Below, one piece after another: positions 20,689 through 30,618 of a stretch of 64,000 nucleotides of DNA; within the stretch, counting starts at the first letter, position 1, and each line of letters opens with the position of its first letter. The translations under genes and the position numbers were made by a program. This DNA is from Algoriphagus sediminis (lineage in GTDB: Bacteria > Bacteroidota > Bacteroidia > Cytophagales > Cyclobacteriaceae): positions 372,001 to 436,000 of the forward strand of contig NZ_JAUEPH010000003.1 of assembly GCF_030403435.1 (NCBI RefSeq). The letters are read 5' to 3'. The notes under the pieces are model-generated. The model worked only from the letters and a program-made list of their open reading frames with translations. It searched no databases and was not told where the DNA came from.

Positions 20689-22905
20689 TTAGCCCAATGT
20701 GTTTTCCCTCACAGGCATTTCTATTTGGAAAGGAAGCCTCCTTAATCGGACCCCAGTAGCATCAAAAATGGCATTTCCAACAGCGGAGGCAATAATCGGA
20801 GTACTCGGCTCACCAGCACCTCCAGGTGCATTTCCACTATTGATTATATAAGTTTCGATTTTGGGTGAATCTTTCATTCTGGTCACAGGGTAATCATGAA
20901 AGTTGCTTTGGGCGACAGCCCCATCCCGAATGGTAATTTCACCTGACACGGCTGCGGAAAGGCCATAGATGATTCCACTTTCCATTTGAGCTTTGAAGGA
21001 ATCTGGGTTGATGGCAAAACCAGGATCTGCCACGCAGATTACCCTATGAACCTTAATTCCTCCTGAGATATCTACTTCCACTTCTGCCACCTCAGCCACA
21101 TAGGTGCCAAATGACTTATGCACGGCTACTCCTCTTCCCCAGTTTTGAGGGAGTTCGGTGCCCCAATTTGATTTTTCCTTTACTAAGTCTAATACTGCTT
21201 GAAATCTTGGTTGGTCTGAGGTGAGTGTTTTCCGGTAGGAAAGAGGGTCTTGCTTTGCAGCATGGGCAATTTCATCTACAAAGGATTCAGAATAAAAACC
21301 ATGAGTGGAATGATCTACACTTCGCCAGTTCCCCCAGGGGACATGAGAGGCAGGACTTGAAAATCGGATTTGTTGATTGGGAACCGCGTAAGGTATATCG
21401 GCTGCTTCGGGGGGGTGATGTCGGAAGATAAATTGGCTTTGGTAAGCCAAAGGATTACCCGATTCATCCAAGGCAGCTTTCATTCGACTGATGCCAAGTT
21501 CCCGATACACATCATGTTGCATATCTTCCTCTCTTGACCAAATGAGCTTAACCGGATAACTCACTTCTCTGGCTATACGAGTGGCCTGAAGAATGACATC
21601 GTTTTCCGAACGACGCCCAAATCCGCCGCCCAGTAACTGATTATGAACCTTTACTTTTTCCTGCTTGATATCCAGCTCTTCAGCCACAGCAGCAGCCACT
21701 CCCAGTGGATTTTGGCTTCCACACCATACTTCAGCTTCCTCCCCTTTCACCCAGACCGTACAATTCATAGGTTCCATGGTGGCATGAGCCAGAAAAGGAA
21801 CCTGATACTCCGCCTCTATCACTCGTGCCGCCTTTTCAAATTCGACGCCTACATTTCCCACTTCGTAATGGGTGTCAAGCTCGTCTTTTTCCCGGGCCTC
21901 ATCCATTTCTCTTTGGTAGCGAGCGATGATTTGGTCCTGGTTAATTTTTGCATTTTCTCCCAGATCGAAATCCAGGTTCATGGAATCTAAAGCCATCTTA
22001 GCCTGCCAATATCCATCTGCTATTACAGCTGCGGCATTACCTAAATTGAGGACTTTGATGACTCCATTTTTTCCCTCCATAGACTTATCCATGGATTTAA
22101 CCCTCCCACCAAAGACTGGAGAAGCAGCCACCGTGGCATATTTCATATTAGGAAGATCCACGTCTATCCCAAACATAGCTTTTCCGGTGACCTTGTCAGG
22201 AATGTCAAATCGAGGTTGTGAGGTGCCAATAATTTTAAATTCTTTCTCAGACTTCAATCTCGGATCTGATGGCTTTTTTACTTTTGCAGCTTCAGGGGCT
22301 ATTTCTCCAAAACTTGCTGATTTGCCAGATGAATCACTGATTATCCCTTTTTCAATGCGAATACTTTCCTCATTCACACCCCATTTTTGGGCGGCAGCCT
22401 GAACCAACATGGCACGCGCAGCTGCTCCTGCCACTCGCATGGCATACTGACCTGTGAATCGAACTGAGGAACTCCCTCCGGTAATCTGAAAATTCATGCT
22501 TTTGACAGCTGTCAGGAATACTCCATCCACGGTTTCATTCAAAAACTTAGGGACATTAGGTCCCCCTCCCAGAAAGCCCTTAGCCACGGCATAATTGGCA
22601 TATTCCTTAATAGCTGGGGCCTCCTCAAATCGTATTTGAGACCAATCAGCATCCAGTTCCTCGGCCAGCATCATGGCCAAAGCCGTGTGAACTCCCTGTC
22701 CCATTTCGGCGTGGGGAATGATGGCCGTGACCGTATTATCTTTAGCGATTTTCAGCCATATATTTAATACTGACTCTCCATCCCTGGCAATCACATCAGC
22801 TACCTTGGATGATCTATTTCCAGGTCGAATGGCAATGCCCAAAACCAAGGTTCCGCTGGCTAATACCCCTGCTCCAATAAATGCTCTTCTAGTCCATTTT
22901 TTCAT
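20689..22905 (-). CDS. iorB: Molybdopterin-binding subunit, isoquinoline 1-oxidoreductase beta type
   Basis: A 738-residue large subunit of a xanthine-oxidase-family molybdenum hydroxylase. A twin-arginine signal (KKWTRRAFIGAG) sends the folded cofactor-containing protein to the periplasm. Family motifs include HAEMGQGVHTALAMMLAEEL near the N-terminus, LLGGGFGRRSENDV in the molybdopterin region, and GGAGEPSTP near the C-terminus, where the catalytic glutamate lies. It pairs with the [2Fe-2S] subunit 11 bp upstream. No FAD subunit is present, as expected for the Ior/aldehyde-dehydrogenase type that passes electrons to a cytochrome. Substrate is unknown: N-heterocycles or aldehydes are typical. 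Confidence 0.9.
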   Translation of the reverse strand: MKKWTRRAFIGAGVLASGTLVLGIAIRPGNRSSKVADVIARDGESVLNIWLKIAKDNTVTAIIPHAEMGQGVHTALAMMLAEELDADWSQIRFEEAPAIKEYANYAVAKGFLGGGPNVPKFLNETVDGVFLTAVKSMNFQITGGSSSVRFTGQYAMRVAGAAARAMLVQAAAQKWGVNEESIRIEKGIISDSSGKSASFGEIAPEAAKVKKPSDPRLKSEKEFKIIGTSQPRFDIPDKVTGKAMFGIDVDLPNMKYATVAASPVFGGRVKSMDKSMEGKNGVIKVLNLGNAAAVIADGYWQAKMALDSMNLDFDLGENAKINQDQIIARYQREMDEAREKDELDTHYEVGNVGVEFEKAARVIEAEYQVPFLAHATMEPMNCTVWVKGEEAEVWCGSQNPLGVAAAVAEELDIKQEKVKVHNQLLGGGFGRRSENDVILQATRIAREVSYPVKLIWSREEDMQHDVYRELGISRMKAALDESGNPLAYQSQFIFRHHPPEAADIPYAVPNQQIRFSSPASHVPWGNWRSVDHSTHGFYSESFVDEIAHAAKQDPLSYRKTLTSDQPRFQAVLDLVKEKSNWGTELPQNWGRGVAVHKSFGTYVAEVAEVEVDISGGIKVHRVICVADPGFAINPDSFKAQMESGIIYGLSAAVSGEITIRDGAVAQSNFHDYPVTRMKDSPKIETYIINSGNAPGGAGEPSTPIIASAVGNAIFDATGVRLRRLPFQIEMPVRENTLG

Positions 22906-22916
22906 CTCTTTTTGGA

Positions 22917-23393
22917 TTAAAGGGTGGAGGATTTTTGAATTTCAACCGATGCTTTTTTGATGGCCGCTTTGATTCGACCATACATCCCGCATCGGCAAAT
23001 ATTACCACTCATGGCGGCATCAATTTCTTCATCACTGGGCGAGGGATTTTCCTCCAAAAGTGCCACAGCAGACATAATCTGACCTGATTGACAATAGCCG
23101 CATTGAGGAGTTTGCATTTCTATCCAGGCCTTTTGCACTTCGTGAAGTGTGTTTCCATCCGGCTGAATTCCTTCAATGGTCCGAATCTTTTTACCCTCAA
23201 CGGTAGCTGCAGGAGTGATGCAGGATCGGGTAGGTTTGCCATCCACATGAACTGTGCAGGCTCCACATTGGGAAATGCCACAGCCAAATTTAGTGCCTGT
23301 CAGCTTGCATTGCTCACGGATCGCCCAAAGTAAAGGCATGCCCTGTGATTCATCTACCTCGTAATCCTTGTCATTGATGTTTAGCTTGATCAT
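22917..23393 (-). CDS. iorA: [2Fe-2S] subunit, isoquinoline 1-oxidoreductase alpha type
   Basis: A 158-residue iron-sulfur protein. An N-terminal plant-type ferredoxin domain binds one cluster through Cys38, 43, 46 and 58 (CGISQCGAC, then RSC). A C-terminal helical domain binds the second through Cys98, 101, 133 and 135 (CGYC and CRC). All eight ligands are present. It has no signal peptide of its own and is expected to be carried across the membrane with the Tat-targeted IorB. Spacing to iorB is 11 bp and to the upstream DsrE-like gene about 25 bp, so the three probably form one transcript. Confidence 0.93.
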   Translation of the reverse strand: MIKLNINDKDYEVDESQGMPLLWAIREQCKLTGTKFGCGISQCGACTVHVDGKPTRSCITPAATVEGKKIRTIEGIQPDGNTLHEVQKAWIEMQTPQCGYCQSGQIMSAVALLEENPSPSDEEIDAAMSGNICRCGMYGRIKAAIKKASVEIQKSSTL

Positions 23394-23418
23394 GTCAAAT
23401 GAATTTTCTTCTCCTAAT

Positions 23419-23946
23419 TTAAAATATAGAGATGTAACCTCGAGCCATTAATTCTGAACTAATGGTAATTCTTGAAGAACCGATTTTTATTCCCTCAGTA
23501 ATATTTTCAGGAAGTATATTTTGTTTCATCATGGATTGACCACAAACAAAGACATCTACCCCAGCTTCTTGAAACCGCTGGAATAGTTCAAGGTTTGGAT
23601 TATCCATTCCAAATCGCTTATTGTACTCTTCATTGTTTAGAACGGTATAGGCTGAACCCGAAAAAAGAACAACAGCCATGTTAAACTTTTCATCTGGAAC
23701 TCCGGCGTATGCATGTGCATTGATCACTCTGGCAAAGTAATCCAACATCCCATAAAGCTCACTTTTGTCTTCCTGACCCTGATATGCTTCAGCCAGAAGT
23801 TTAAAATCCAGATTTGGATCGGGATTAATGACTTCAAAGGGCATTTCGATAATGAATCCGTAATCTTGAATGACTGGAAACACTTTTTGCTGAGCAAAGA
23901 TCGAATGGCTAATGAAAAGGAAAAAAAAGAGGGATAGATATTTCAT
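23419..23946 (-). CDS. Exported DsrE/DsrF-like protein
   Basis: A 175-residue protein with a signal peptide (ends about SIFAQ). The mature part has the fold pattern of DsrE-like proteins: FNMAVVLFSGSA, then FQEAGVDVFVCGQS carrying the single conserved cysteine, and a C-terminal ARGYISIF strand. Cytoplasmic DsrE relatives take part in sulfur relay, but secreted Bacteroidota members have no established role. It is the first gene of the iorAB operon, so it may handle sulfur or the substrate of the hydroxylase; that is inference. Confidence 0.8.
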   Translation of the reverse strand: MKYLSLFFFLFISHSIFAQQKVFPVIQDYGFIIEMPFEVINPDPNLDFKLLAEAYQGQEDKSELYGMLDYFARVINAHAYAGVPDEKFNMAVVLFSGSAYTVLNNEEYNKRFGMDNPNLELFQRFQEAGVDVFVCGQSMMKQNILPENITEGIKIGSSRITISSELMARGYISIF

Positions 23947-24091
23947 GGTTTATTGGATATCTGAATAAGATACAAATCTTTTTCATGCCGGTGCATGAGC
24001 GCTTACCATCATCCCAGTATTTGTCCAGGAGGTATTTTTTGCTATTCGAGAGAATTGAGGTAAGTTGTTAATTACTAATTGCTTTCAGCTT

Positions 24092-27000
24092 ATGAGAAGC
24101 GCCAGGTTATTTTTTATATTTATTTTTTTCCTATACTCTTTTCTTGCGACTGGCCAGGAAGTTAACATCACTCCTGTGCCTTTTAATTTTGATCCAACCA
24201 ATACCACTATTACCGGGATGTGCCAGGACGAGAGGGGCTTCATCTGGCTCGCTAAGATGAATGCCGACTTAATCCGATTCGATGGGACGGACCGAAGGTA
24301 CTTCAGGCCCAATTTTAATGATAGCACTGCCCTCCAATTAGGTCAAATCGAATGCGTTGCAGCTGGAAAAGGTGGGGAAGTTTGGATTGGAAGCATCTAT
24401 GATGGTTTAGATCGATATAATCCGGCCACGGAAACTTTCACCCATTTTAGGCATGATCCCGACAATCCCAACAGCCTTCGAACCAACTATGTATCTACCT
24501 TATTCGTGGATCGATTGGGTACTTTATGGATAGGAACAGACGCAGGGGTAGACACTTTGGATAGAGAGACTGGCAATTTTGTCCAAATCCAAGTTGATAG
24601 TCCTGCTGGTGGAATGCTTCAAAAGGCATTTATCCGGAGCATTTATGAAGACCGTTCCGGAGTGATTTGGATTGGTGCTGGCAATGCCTTCGATTACACC
24701 AACTCTCCTTCATCTGGACTATATCGATTCCAAAAGAAAACCAGTTCGATTACCCATTTTAGACATGATCCTGCAGATCCCAGCTCTTTGATTGGGAATC
24801 GTGTAAAGGCAATATTTGAAGATAGTAAAGGTAATTTTTATATAGGTTCAGATGGAGATGGACTTCACCTGATGGACCGTGAAACGGGAAAGTTTCAACG
24901 ACTTCCTAATATTCCTGGCAATCCCAATGCCCTTTCCAGGCCCCCGATTAATGAAAAGGCTACTTTTGCAGTTGATCACATTTCTTTCATCAGCGAGGAT
25001 GCGGAAGGGGGTATATGGATAGGGACATATGCAGGGGGTATAAACCGGTATGACCCCAAATCCAAGGAGATTGAGTTCTTTGGTACAACTGGAAAAGGCT
25101 CCCGATACATGGAAAATAATGGCTTCTGGACATTACTCAAGACGAAAGATAATTTGATTTGGATTTCTTCTTGGCTACCCGGAAATGAGAATCAAATGCT
25201 ATATCAGGTCTCTACTTTGCAGTCAAATTTTGAGTTTTTTGAAACTGGACCAAGAGCTGTGGCATTTGGTGAAGATCAGGAAAAAGGCGTTTGGGTTGCC
25301 ACAGCACAGGGTGTTTTTGGTCATAAAGTGGACACTTCAGAAGATAGTTTTTTCAGTTTGGCGCGAAGAACTATTGGCCCTGCACCCTTAGTGGTTCTGA
25401 AATTTGATCAGGAGGGAAATGTCTGGATATCCACGGGATCGAGGGGCTTATTTTTTTTCGATAGAGCTACCAAAACATATCAAAACTATGTTCAGAAAGG
25501 GTCTGGAAAAGAAGGCTTAGCCTCACGAAATGTTCGTGATGTTTTACCGATCAGTGAAGGAAACGCATGGATAGGCACAAATGAAGGTCTCAATTTTTTT
25601 GATTCCAAAAGCGGAAAGTTCAAGCTCTATACCCATGATCCAGCCGATTCGACCAGCCTAAGTTCAAGTGCTGTCTTTAGCCTGAGCCAAGATTCAAAAG
25701 GTCAGATTTGGATAGGCACCGCAAACGGAATCGACTTACTTAAGGATGAATCAGGTAGATTTAAAAGATACTTAGATGGCTCCGAGATTTCTATTTTGGG
25801 AATTTATGAGGACGAGAAAGGAAGGATTTGGGCTGGTTCCTATCGTTCGGGGTTTTTCTTATACGATCCTGAAGAAGACCGGTTCAATCCTTACTACGAC
25901 CATACGGGTCTGATTACCGATTTGATCAGGATTAACGGATTGGTAGAAGATGAGTCCAGCTTCCTCTGGCTATTTACAGATAATGGACTTATCCGTCTCA
26001 ACCCTGAAACGAATAATGCCACCATGTTTGGGAATAGCTGGAAAAAACCCAGTCAATCGGGCTTTTATTCTTTTGAGCCATTCATTTCTAAAGAAAAGGA
26101 GATTTTTATCGGCAATGATGAGGGTTATTTTTCATTTTGTCCCGACGACTTGGGAAGTCAATATTCCGAAGCCCCTATTCCTTACGTAACAGCATTTTTA
26201 TTGGGTGGACGAAACATCTCCCCTCAAATGGATCAAAAGATTTTACCCAAGAGTTTTTTGGAAACCTCTGAAATTCATCTGGCCCATAATCAGAATACGT
26301 TTTCTTTCCAATTTGCCAGTATTGATTTTGTGACCTTGGAATCCGATAAAAATATCCGCTACCGTCTCGAAAACTTTGATCAAAATTGGAAGAATGGCAA
26401 TACATACCAGGCAGACTATTATTCTTTGCCCCCCGGGGAGTATACCTTCCATATTCAGGCTACCAATCGTTTTGGAATTGCGGGGCTTAGGTCTATTTCG
26501 GTGTCGATTTTACCTCCTTGGTTTACGCAGTGGTGGGCTTGGCTTTCCTATGCTCTGTTGCTTTTTCTTATGCTTTATTGGATTTACGGTTTTTTGCTTC
26601 GTAGAAAACTTGCCCAAGCTGAAGTAGTGAGACTCCAAGAGCTCGACCAGATCAAAACTAGGATTTACAGCAATTTGACCCATGAATTCCGTACTCCCCT
26701 TACAGTGATTTCAGGTATCGCGGACCATATTTTGTCACACCCTTCGGTAGAGAATTTGAAAGAGGGAGTGCCGATGATCAAGCGGAATGGCATCCAATTA
26801 TTAAGGCTAGTCAACCAGATGCTGGATTTATCCAAGCTTCAATCTGGGATTTTAAGCGCAAAAATGATCCATGATGATATTCTGGAGTATTTGTCCTATT
26901 TGACAGAATCCTTTCACTCTTATGCAGATTCTAAGGATATCCGATTACACTTTTTTTCAGACTTAAAGACCTTGCCAATGGACTTTGATCCAGAAAAAAT

Positions 27001-28195
27001 TCAAACTATTTTTTCTAACCTTTTAGGGAATGCGATCAAATTCACTCCATCCGGTGGAAATATTTACCTCAAAGTAGAAAAAGTCAAGGTTAAACAAGGA
27101 GAAGGTTTGCTTGAGTTAAAGATTATCGATACAGGAAAGGGAATACCTACTGAACAGTTATCTAGGATATTTGACCGATTTTTTCAGGTGGATGATTCTA
27201 CTACTAGAACTGAGGAAGGCAGTGGGATTGGATTAGCACTCACCAAGGAGCTCGTGCAATTAATGTCTGGAACTATTGAAGCCACAAGTCAGATTGGAAA
27301 AGGTTCGGAATTTACCTTAAGACTGCCCATCCGAAACAAAGCGCCGAAAGGTCATGCAGTTGAGTTGACTCAAGATGACATTCCTTTGGTGAAGGATACG
27401 CCTAAGGTCTCCGCTATTGGGGTGGAAGAAAGTTACGATGAAAGCCTGCCCCTGGCATTGCTGATTGAAGACCATGAGGATATTTTAAGCTATCTGGAAC
27501 TATGCTTCAAGGGAAACTATCGCATTCAGAAAGCGAGAAATGGACTTCAGGGTATTCACCAGGCTATTGAAATAATCCCGGATATTATTGTCTGTGACGT
27601 AATGATGCCAGAAAAGGACGGCTTTGAAGTAGTGGAAAGGTTAAAAGAGGATGAACGAACGAGTCATATCCCTATCATCCTACTTACTGCAAAGGCGGAC
27701 ATGGAGTCCCGATTGGCTGGATTGGAAAGAGGAGCGGATGCTTACCTAACCAAACCTTTCAATAAGAGTGAGTTGGAGATTAGGCTTCGTAAATTGATAG
27801 AGGTCCGACAAAGACTCATTACCCGATACGAAGGTCTGAAGACCCTGCCCGAGCCAAAGACATCTGCTGAACTCAAAGAGGATGCTTTCCTTAAAAAAGT
27901 CCGAGGTCTCATAGAAAGTGAAATGGGAAATGAAGAATTTGGCATCTCGGAGATCTGCAAAGTGCTAGGGGTAAGCCGAACGCAGCTTCATAGAAAATTG
28001 AAGGCTTTGACGAATAAATCGACCTCTCAGGTGATTCGTACCATTCGTATGCAAGAGGCCATGAGACTTTTAGAAAATTTTAGTTTAAATATTTCTGAAA
28101 TCGGCTATGAAGTGGGCTACAGTAATCCCAGCCATTTTACACAGGAATTTATCAAGGAGTTTGGAGAGGCACCGAGCTTTTATAGAAAAGGCTAA
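24092..28195 (+). CDS. Hybrid two-component system protein (propeller sensor, kinase, receiver, AraC)
   Basis: One polypeptide of about 1367 residues with a whole signalling chain. After a signal peptide (MRSARLFF..., ends about LATGQ) come a reporter-propeller periplasmic region, a Y_Y_Y domain and a transmembrane helix (about 815-835). A histidine kinase follows (H-box NLTHEFRTPL, His about 864; N-box NLLGNAIKFT; G1 DTGKGIP; G2 GSGIGLALT), then a receiver with CDVMMPEKDG (phospho-Asp about 1169) and an AraC-type helix-turn-helix ending in EVGYSNPSHFTQEF. Such proteins usually control adjacent carbohydrate or nutrient genes. No SusCD pair lies nearby; the nearest candidate target is the lipoprotein gene downstream. 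The ATG at 24092 is chosen over a TTG at 24065 because it opens the signal peptide. Confidence 0.94.
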   Translation: MRSARLFFIFIFFLYSFLATGQEVNITPVPFNFDPTNTTITGMCQDERGFIWLAKMNADLIRFDGTDRRYFRPNFNDSTALQLGQIECVAAGKGGEVWIGSIYDGLDRYNPATETFTHFRHDPDNPNSLRTNYVSTLFVDRLGTLWIGTDAGVDTLDRETGNFVQIQVDSPAGGMLQKAFIRSIYEDRSGVIWIGAGNAFDYTNSPSSGLYRFQKKTSSITHFRHDPADPSSLIGNRVKAIFEDSKGNFYIGSDGDGLHLMDRETGKFQRLPNIPGNPNALSRPPINEKATFAVDHISFISEDAEGGIWIGTYAGGINRYDPKSKEIEFFGTTGKGSRYMENNGFWTLLKTKDNLIWISSWLPGNENQMLYQVSTLQSNFEFFETGPRAVAFGEDQEKGVWVATAQGVFGHKVDTSEDSFFSLARRTIGPAPLVVLKFDQEGNVWISTGSRGLFFFDRATKTYQNYVQKGSGKEGLASRNVRDVLPISEGNAWIGTNEGLNFFDSKSGKFKLYTHDPADSTSLSSSAVFSLSQDSKGQIWIGTANGIDLLKDESGRFKRYLDGSEISILGIYEDEKGRIWAGSYRSGFFLYDPEEDRFNPYYDHTGLITDLIRINGLVEDESSFLWLFTDNGLIRLNPETNNATMFGNSWKKPSQSGFYSFEPFISKEKEIFIGNDEGYFSFCPDDLGSQYSEAPIPYVTAFLLGGRNISPQMDQKILPKSFLETSEIHLAHNQNTFSFQFASIDFVTLESDKNIRYRLENFDQNWKNGNTYQADYYSLPPGEYTFHIQATNRFGIAGLRSISVSILPPWFTQWWAWLSYALLLFLMLYWIYGFLLRRKLAQAEVVRLQELDQIKTRIYSNLTHEFRTPLTVISGIADHILSHPSVENLKEGVPMIKRNGIQLLRLVNQMLDLSKLQSGILSAKMIHDDILEYLSYLTESFHSYADSKDIRLHFFSDLKTLPMDFDPEKIQTIFSNLLGNAIKFTPSGGNIYLKVEKVKVKQGEGLLELKIIDTGKGIPTEQLSRIFDRFFQVDDSTTRTEEGSGIGLALTKELVQLMSGTIEATSQIGKGSEFTLRLPIRNKAPKGHAVELTQDDIPLVKDTPKVSAIGVEESYDESLPLALLIEDHEDILSYLELCFKGNYRIQKARNGLQGIHQAIEIIPDIIVCDVMMPEKDGFEVVERLKEDERTSHIPIILLTAKADMESRLAGLERGADAYLTKPFNKSELEIRLRKLIEVRQRLITRYEGLKTLPEPKTSAELKEDAFLKKVRGLIESEMGNEEFGISEICKVLGVSRTQLHRKLKALTNKSTSQVIRTIRMQEAMRLLENFSLNISEIGYEVGYSNPSHFTQEFIKEFGEAPSFYRKG

Positions 28196-28503
28196 CACTG
28201 CTTTGAATTCACAAGATCGAATAATTTGATTTAATGGATCCCAGCCTTCTGATTTTCCTCAAGTCAGTCTTCTATACATTTTTTTTGATTTGGAACAATG
28301 TCTAATGCATTTGAAACAATAGCTAAGGCTGATTTTTTTATTTCGACATACTTTTCGAAGGTAAATAACTCATTAACCTGGGACTACATTTTAGGCTTTT
28401 AGTCGAATATGTTTTTCCATAAAGATGAGCTTTAAAGTCCTTAAAGGGGATAGTTCTCTAAAAGGCTTTTTAAACATTTTTATCCATTAAACTCCGAGAA
28501 ATT
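28196..28503. other. 308-bp regulatory intergenic region
   Basis: The region between the hybrid regulator and the lipoprotein gene holds no convincing gene or terminator. It is AT-rich and contains the 21-bp tandem repeat at 28288-28329, about 175 bp upstream of the lipoprotein start. I could not place a Bacteroidota-type promoter (TTG and TAnnTTTG) with confidence. Confidence 0.5.
28288..28329 (+). promoter_or_regulatory. 21-bp tandem direct repeat, candidate AraC-type operator
   Basis: Two adjoining 21-bp units, 28288-28308 and 28309-28329, share the pattern ATTTGrAACAATnnCTAAnGC with four mismatches. A 21-bp period is two DNA helix turns, the spacing typical of half-sites for AraC-family proteins. 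The upstream gene encodes a protein ending in an AraC domain, and the downstream lipoprotein gene is the obvious target. Operator function is inference. Confidence 0.5.
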
Positions 28504-30219
28504 ATGAAACGTAATCGATTTTCCATTTTTACCCTATTAGCGATTTTGGCTAGTATGACTGCATGTTATGAAGTGGAGCAACTTACTAACATTAATGCCA
28601 AGAAGAAGAATTCTAAAGTCCTTGTAAAAGAGATTTACACAGGCTCTCTCATCAAAAGTGCCAACGGTGTAAATTTCGGACCGGATGGCAATTTATACAT
28701 CGCCAGTTTTGGTGGTCAGGAAATAATCGTGATGAATAAGCAAAACGGCAAGATCCTAAAGAGACTTGGCCCAGAGGATGGAGTGATCTCTCCCGATGAT
28801 TTGGCGTTTGGACCAGACGGGTCGCTTTATTGGACGGATATAAATATTGGTGAAGTTGGCCGTATGACTCCGGAAGGAGTGGTGACCAAGCAGTTTGTGG
28901 CACCAGGTGTCAATCCAATTACTTTCTCGGAAGACGGACGACTTTTTGTAGGACTCTGTTTTTTGGGAGATGGATTATATGAATTGGACCCGGACCTTAT
29001 TGCACCACCTAGACAAATCATTGCTTCCACTCCTGAAAATCCATTTCCCCTTGGATTTTTAAATGCATTCGACTTTGGTCCTGATGGCAAACTGTACGGA
29101 CCCTTATTTGCAGGTGGCGCAGTGATTCGGGTTAATGTTGGCGGGCAAGGAACTCCAACTTCTACAGATCCTTTTGGGGATGGTACCGCAGAATTTTTAG
29201 CCGGAGGCTTCACCGTTCCCGTTGCAGCAAAGTTTGATTCCAAGGGAGTCCTTCACGTTTTGGATCAATCAGGCGAAGTTTTCAAGGTAAATACTTTGAC
29301 CGGAGAAAAAACACTTTTTATAAAAATTCAAGAGGGACTTGACAACTTGGCTTTTGACTCCAAAGGCTCCCTTTTCATCTCCAATGCTGACTTTGGATCG
29401 GTAGTAGAAATACTACCTAGTGGTCAGCCACGCACCATAAGCCGTGAAGGGATGATTGCACCTATGGGCTTGGCAGTTTTACCGGGGTCAAATAACAAAG
29501 ATGCATTGTATGTAGCTGACTTGTTCCGATTGTACCAGTTTAATGGACTATCTGGTAAAAAGGAAAAGGTTTATAAAGGAGACTTACTGGGTCGTGAAGG
29601 AAATCTGACCACTCCTTTTACTCTTTCTGCTGACGGGCAGAATCTTATTGTATCTTCCTATTTCGGAGGAGTTGTTCAGATTTGGAATCCACAAACTGAT
29701 AAGGTACTTCAGACTTTTGAGATACCTAGTGTTCCTGTCGATGCTATTCGCTTCAAAGATGATATTGCTGTGTCCGCTCTGCTAGCCGGCGTGGTTAGGG
29801 CAAGTGACCAGTCGCCTATTTTTCCGGAAGGAACTTTGCTTATCCCAAGCGGATTGGCAACCGATGGGGAAACTTTATGGGTAGCAGACTTGGCTACCGG
29901 AACCATTTGGCAGTTAGGATCTAACAACATTCCTGTAGAACTTGCAACTGGATTAAAGGGTCCCGAGGGATTGGCATGGGATAAAGAAGGAGGCCTGCTA
30001 GTTGTGGAAACCGATGCTTCACGTTTATCACGCGTAGACCTAGCCACAGGAGAGGTGAGCAAAATCGCAGATGGACTCAGCCTGAGTGGAGCGGCTGTTG
30101 GCCAAGATGCAGCCTTACCTCCTTCCAACTACTTTGATGGGGTAGTTGTTGGCCAATCGGGTGATATCTATGTTTCGGGTGGAGGAAAGAATGTGATTTA
30201 CCGCATCTCTAAAAATTGA
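28504..30219 (+). CDS. NHL/SMP-30-like beta-propeller lipoprotein
   Basis: A 571-residue secreted lipoprotein. The signal peptide ends in lipobox SMTACY (Cys about 21). The body is built of repeated propeller blades with FGPDGNLYIASFG, FGPDGSLYWTD, FDSKGSLFISN and related strings, as in NHL and SMP-30/gluconolactonase/LRE-like proteins. I see no certain metal ligands of an SMP-30 lactonase, so a binding role is as likely as hydrolysis. It stands alone between the candidate operator and a strong terminator, and is the most likely target of the hybrid regulator upstream. Confidence 0.82.
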   Translation: MKRNRFSIFTLLAILASMTACYEVEQLTNINAKKKNSKVLVKEIYTGSLIKSANGVNFGPDGNLYIASFGGQEIIVMNKQNGKILKRLGPEDGVISPDDLAFGPDGSLYWTDINIGEVGRMTPEGVVTKQFVAPGVNPITFSEDGRLFVGLCFLGDGLYELDPDLIAPPRQIIASTPENPFPLGFLNAFDFGPDGKLYGPLFAGGAVIRVNVGGQGTPTSTDPFGDGTAEFLAGGFTVPVAAKFDSKGVLHVLDQSGEVFKVNTLTGEKTLFIKIQEGLDNLAFDSKGSLFISNADFGSVVEILPSGQPRTISREGMIAPMGLAVLPGSNNKDALYVADLFRLYQFNGLSGKKEKVYKGDLLGREGNLTTPFTLSADGQNLIVSSYFGGVVQIWNPQTDKVLQTFEIPSVPVDAIRFKDDIAVSALLAGVVRASDQSPIFPEGTLLIPSGLATDGETLWVADLATGTIWQLGSNNIPVELATGLKGPEGLAWDKEGGLLVVETDASRLSRVDLATGEVSKIADGLSLSGAAVGQDAALPPSNYFDGVVVGQSGDIYVSGGGKNVIYRISKN

Positions 30220-30264
30220 GGACAAGCTTATGGATTGAATTTTTTAAGCAAAAAGGGTGACCCA

Positions 30265-30299
30265 CTCCTCCTTTTCCTTTTGGAAAAGGGGGAGTTTTT
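30265..30299 (+). terminator. Rho-independent terminator after the NHL lipoprotein
   Basis: A long inverted repeat, CTCCTCCTTTTCC pairing with GGAAAAGGGGGAG around a short T-rich loop, is followed by TTTTT. It lies about 45 bp after the stop codon at 30219. Confidence 0.85.
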
Positions 30300-30423
30300 G
30301 TTTGTTGATGGAAATCAATTTTACCTCTTTCTAAATGTTCTGATCATCTAAAAGAACAGAATAAATATTCCTCCAAAGCCAAGACGAGACATAAGTTCGG
30401 GTTTGCTTAGTTGGAAGAAAAAA

Positions 30424-30618
30424 TCAGACCAAGGGGATGAGGGTTTCGATTCCGACAAGAATACCAACAGGCACTAGAAACACTTCGGGTTTCTGGCTTT
30501 TTGATTTCAACCTGAACTTCAGAAATGCCAGAATAGCACCGAAAAAAATTACCAAAGAAGCTCCGGTCACCAAGACCAATACGTATCTAAAACTACCGGT
30601 GGATGCAACAGCAAAAAT
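30424..30618 (-). pseudogene. C-terminal remnant of an APC amino-acid permease
   Basis: Read on the minus strand without stops, this gives IFAVASTGSFRYVLVLVTGA and continues through GAILAFLKFRL to LVPVGILVG and a TGA at 30424-30426. It matches the intact permease at 34689-35996 over about 60 residues (there GSFRFLLVLVT, GVILAFFKFRL, VPLGYIVG) with many substitutions, so it is an old copy and not a recent local duplicate. It lacks the first 350 or so residues and any start codon. The frame is continuous with the DUF6090 remnant just upstream, broken by one TGA. Confidence 0.82.

Noticed and set aside
23947..24091. A copy of the 21-bp tandem repeat upstream of the hybrid regulator gene (autoregulation)
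   Set aside because: Only an isolated ATTTG is present; no second half-site could be aligned.
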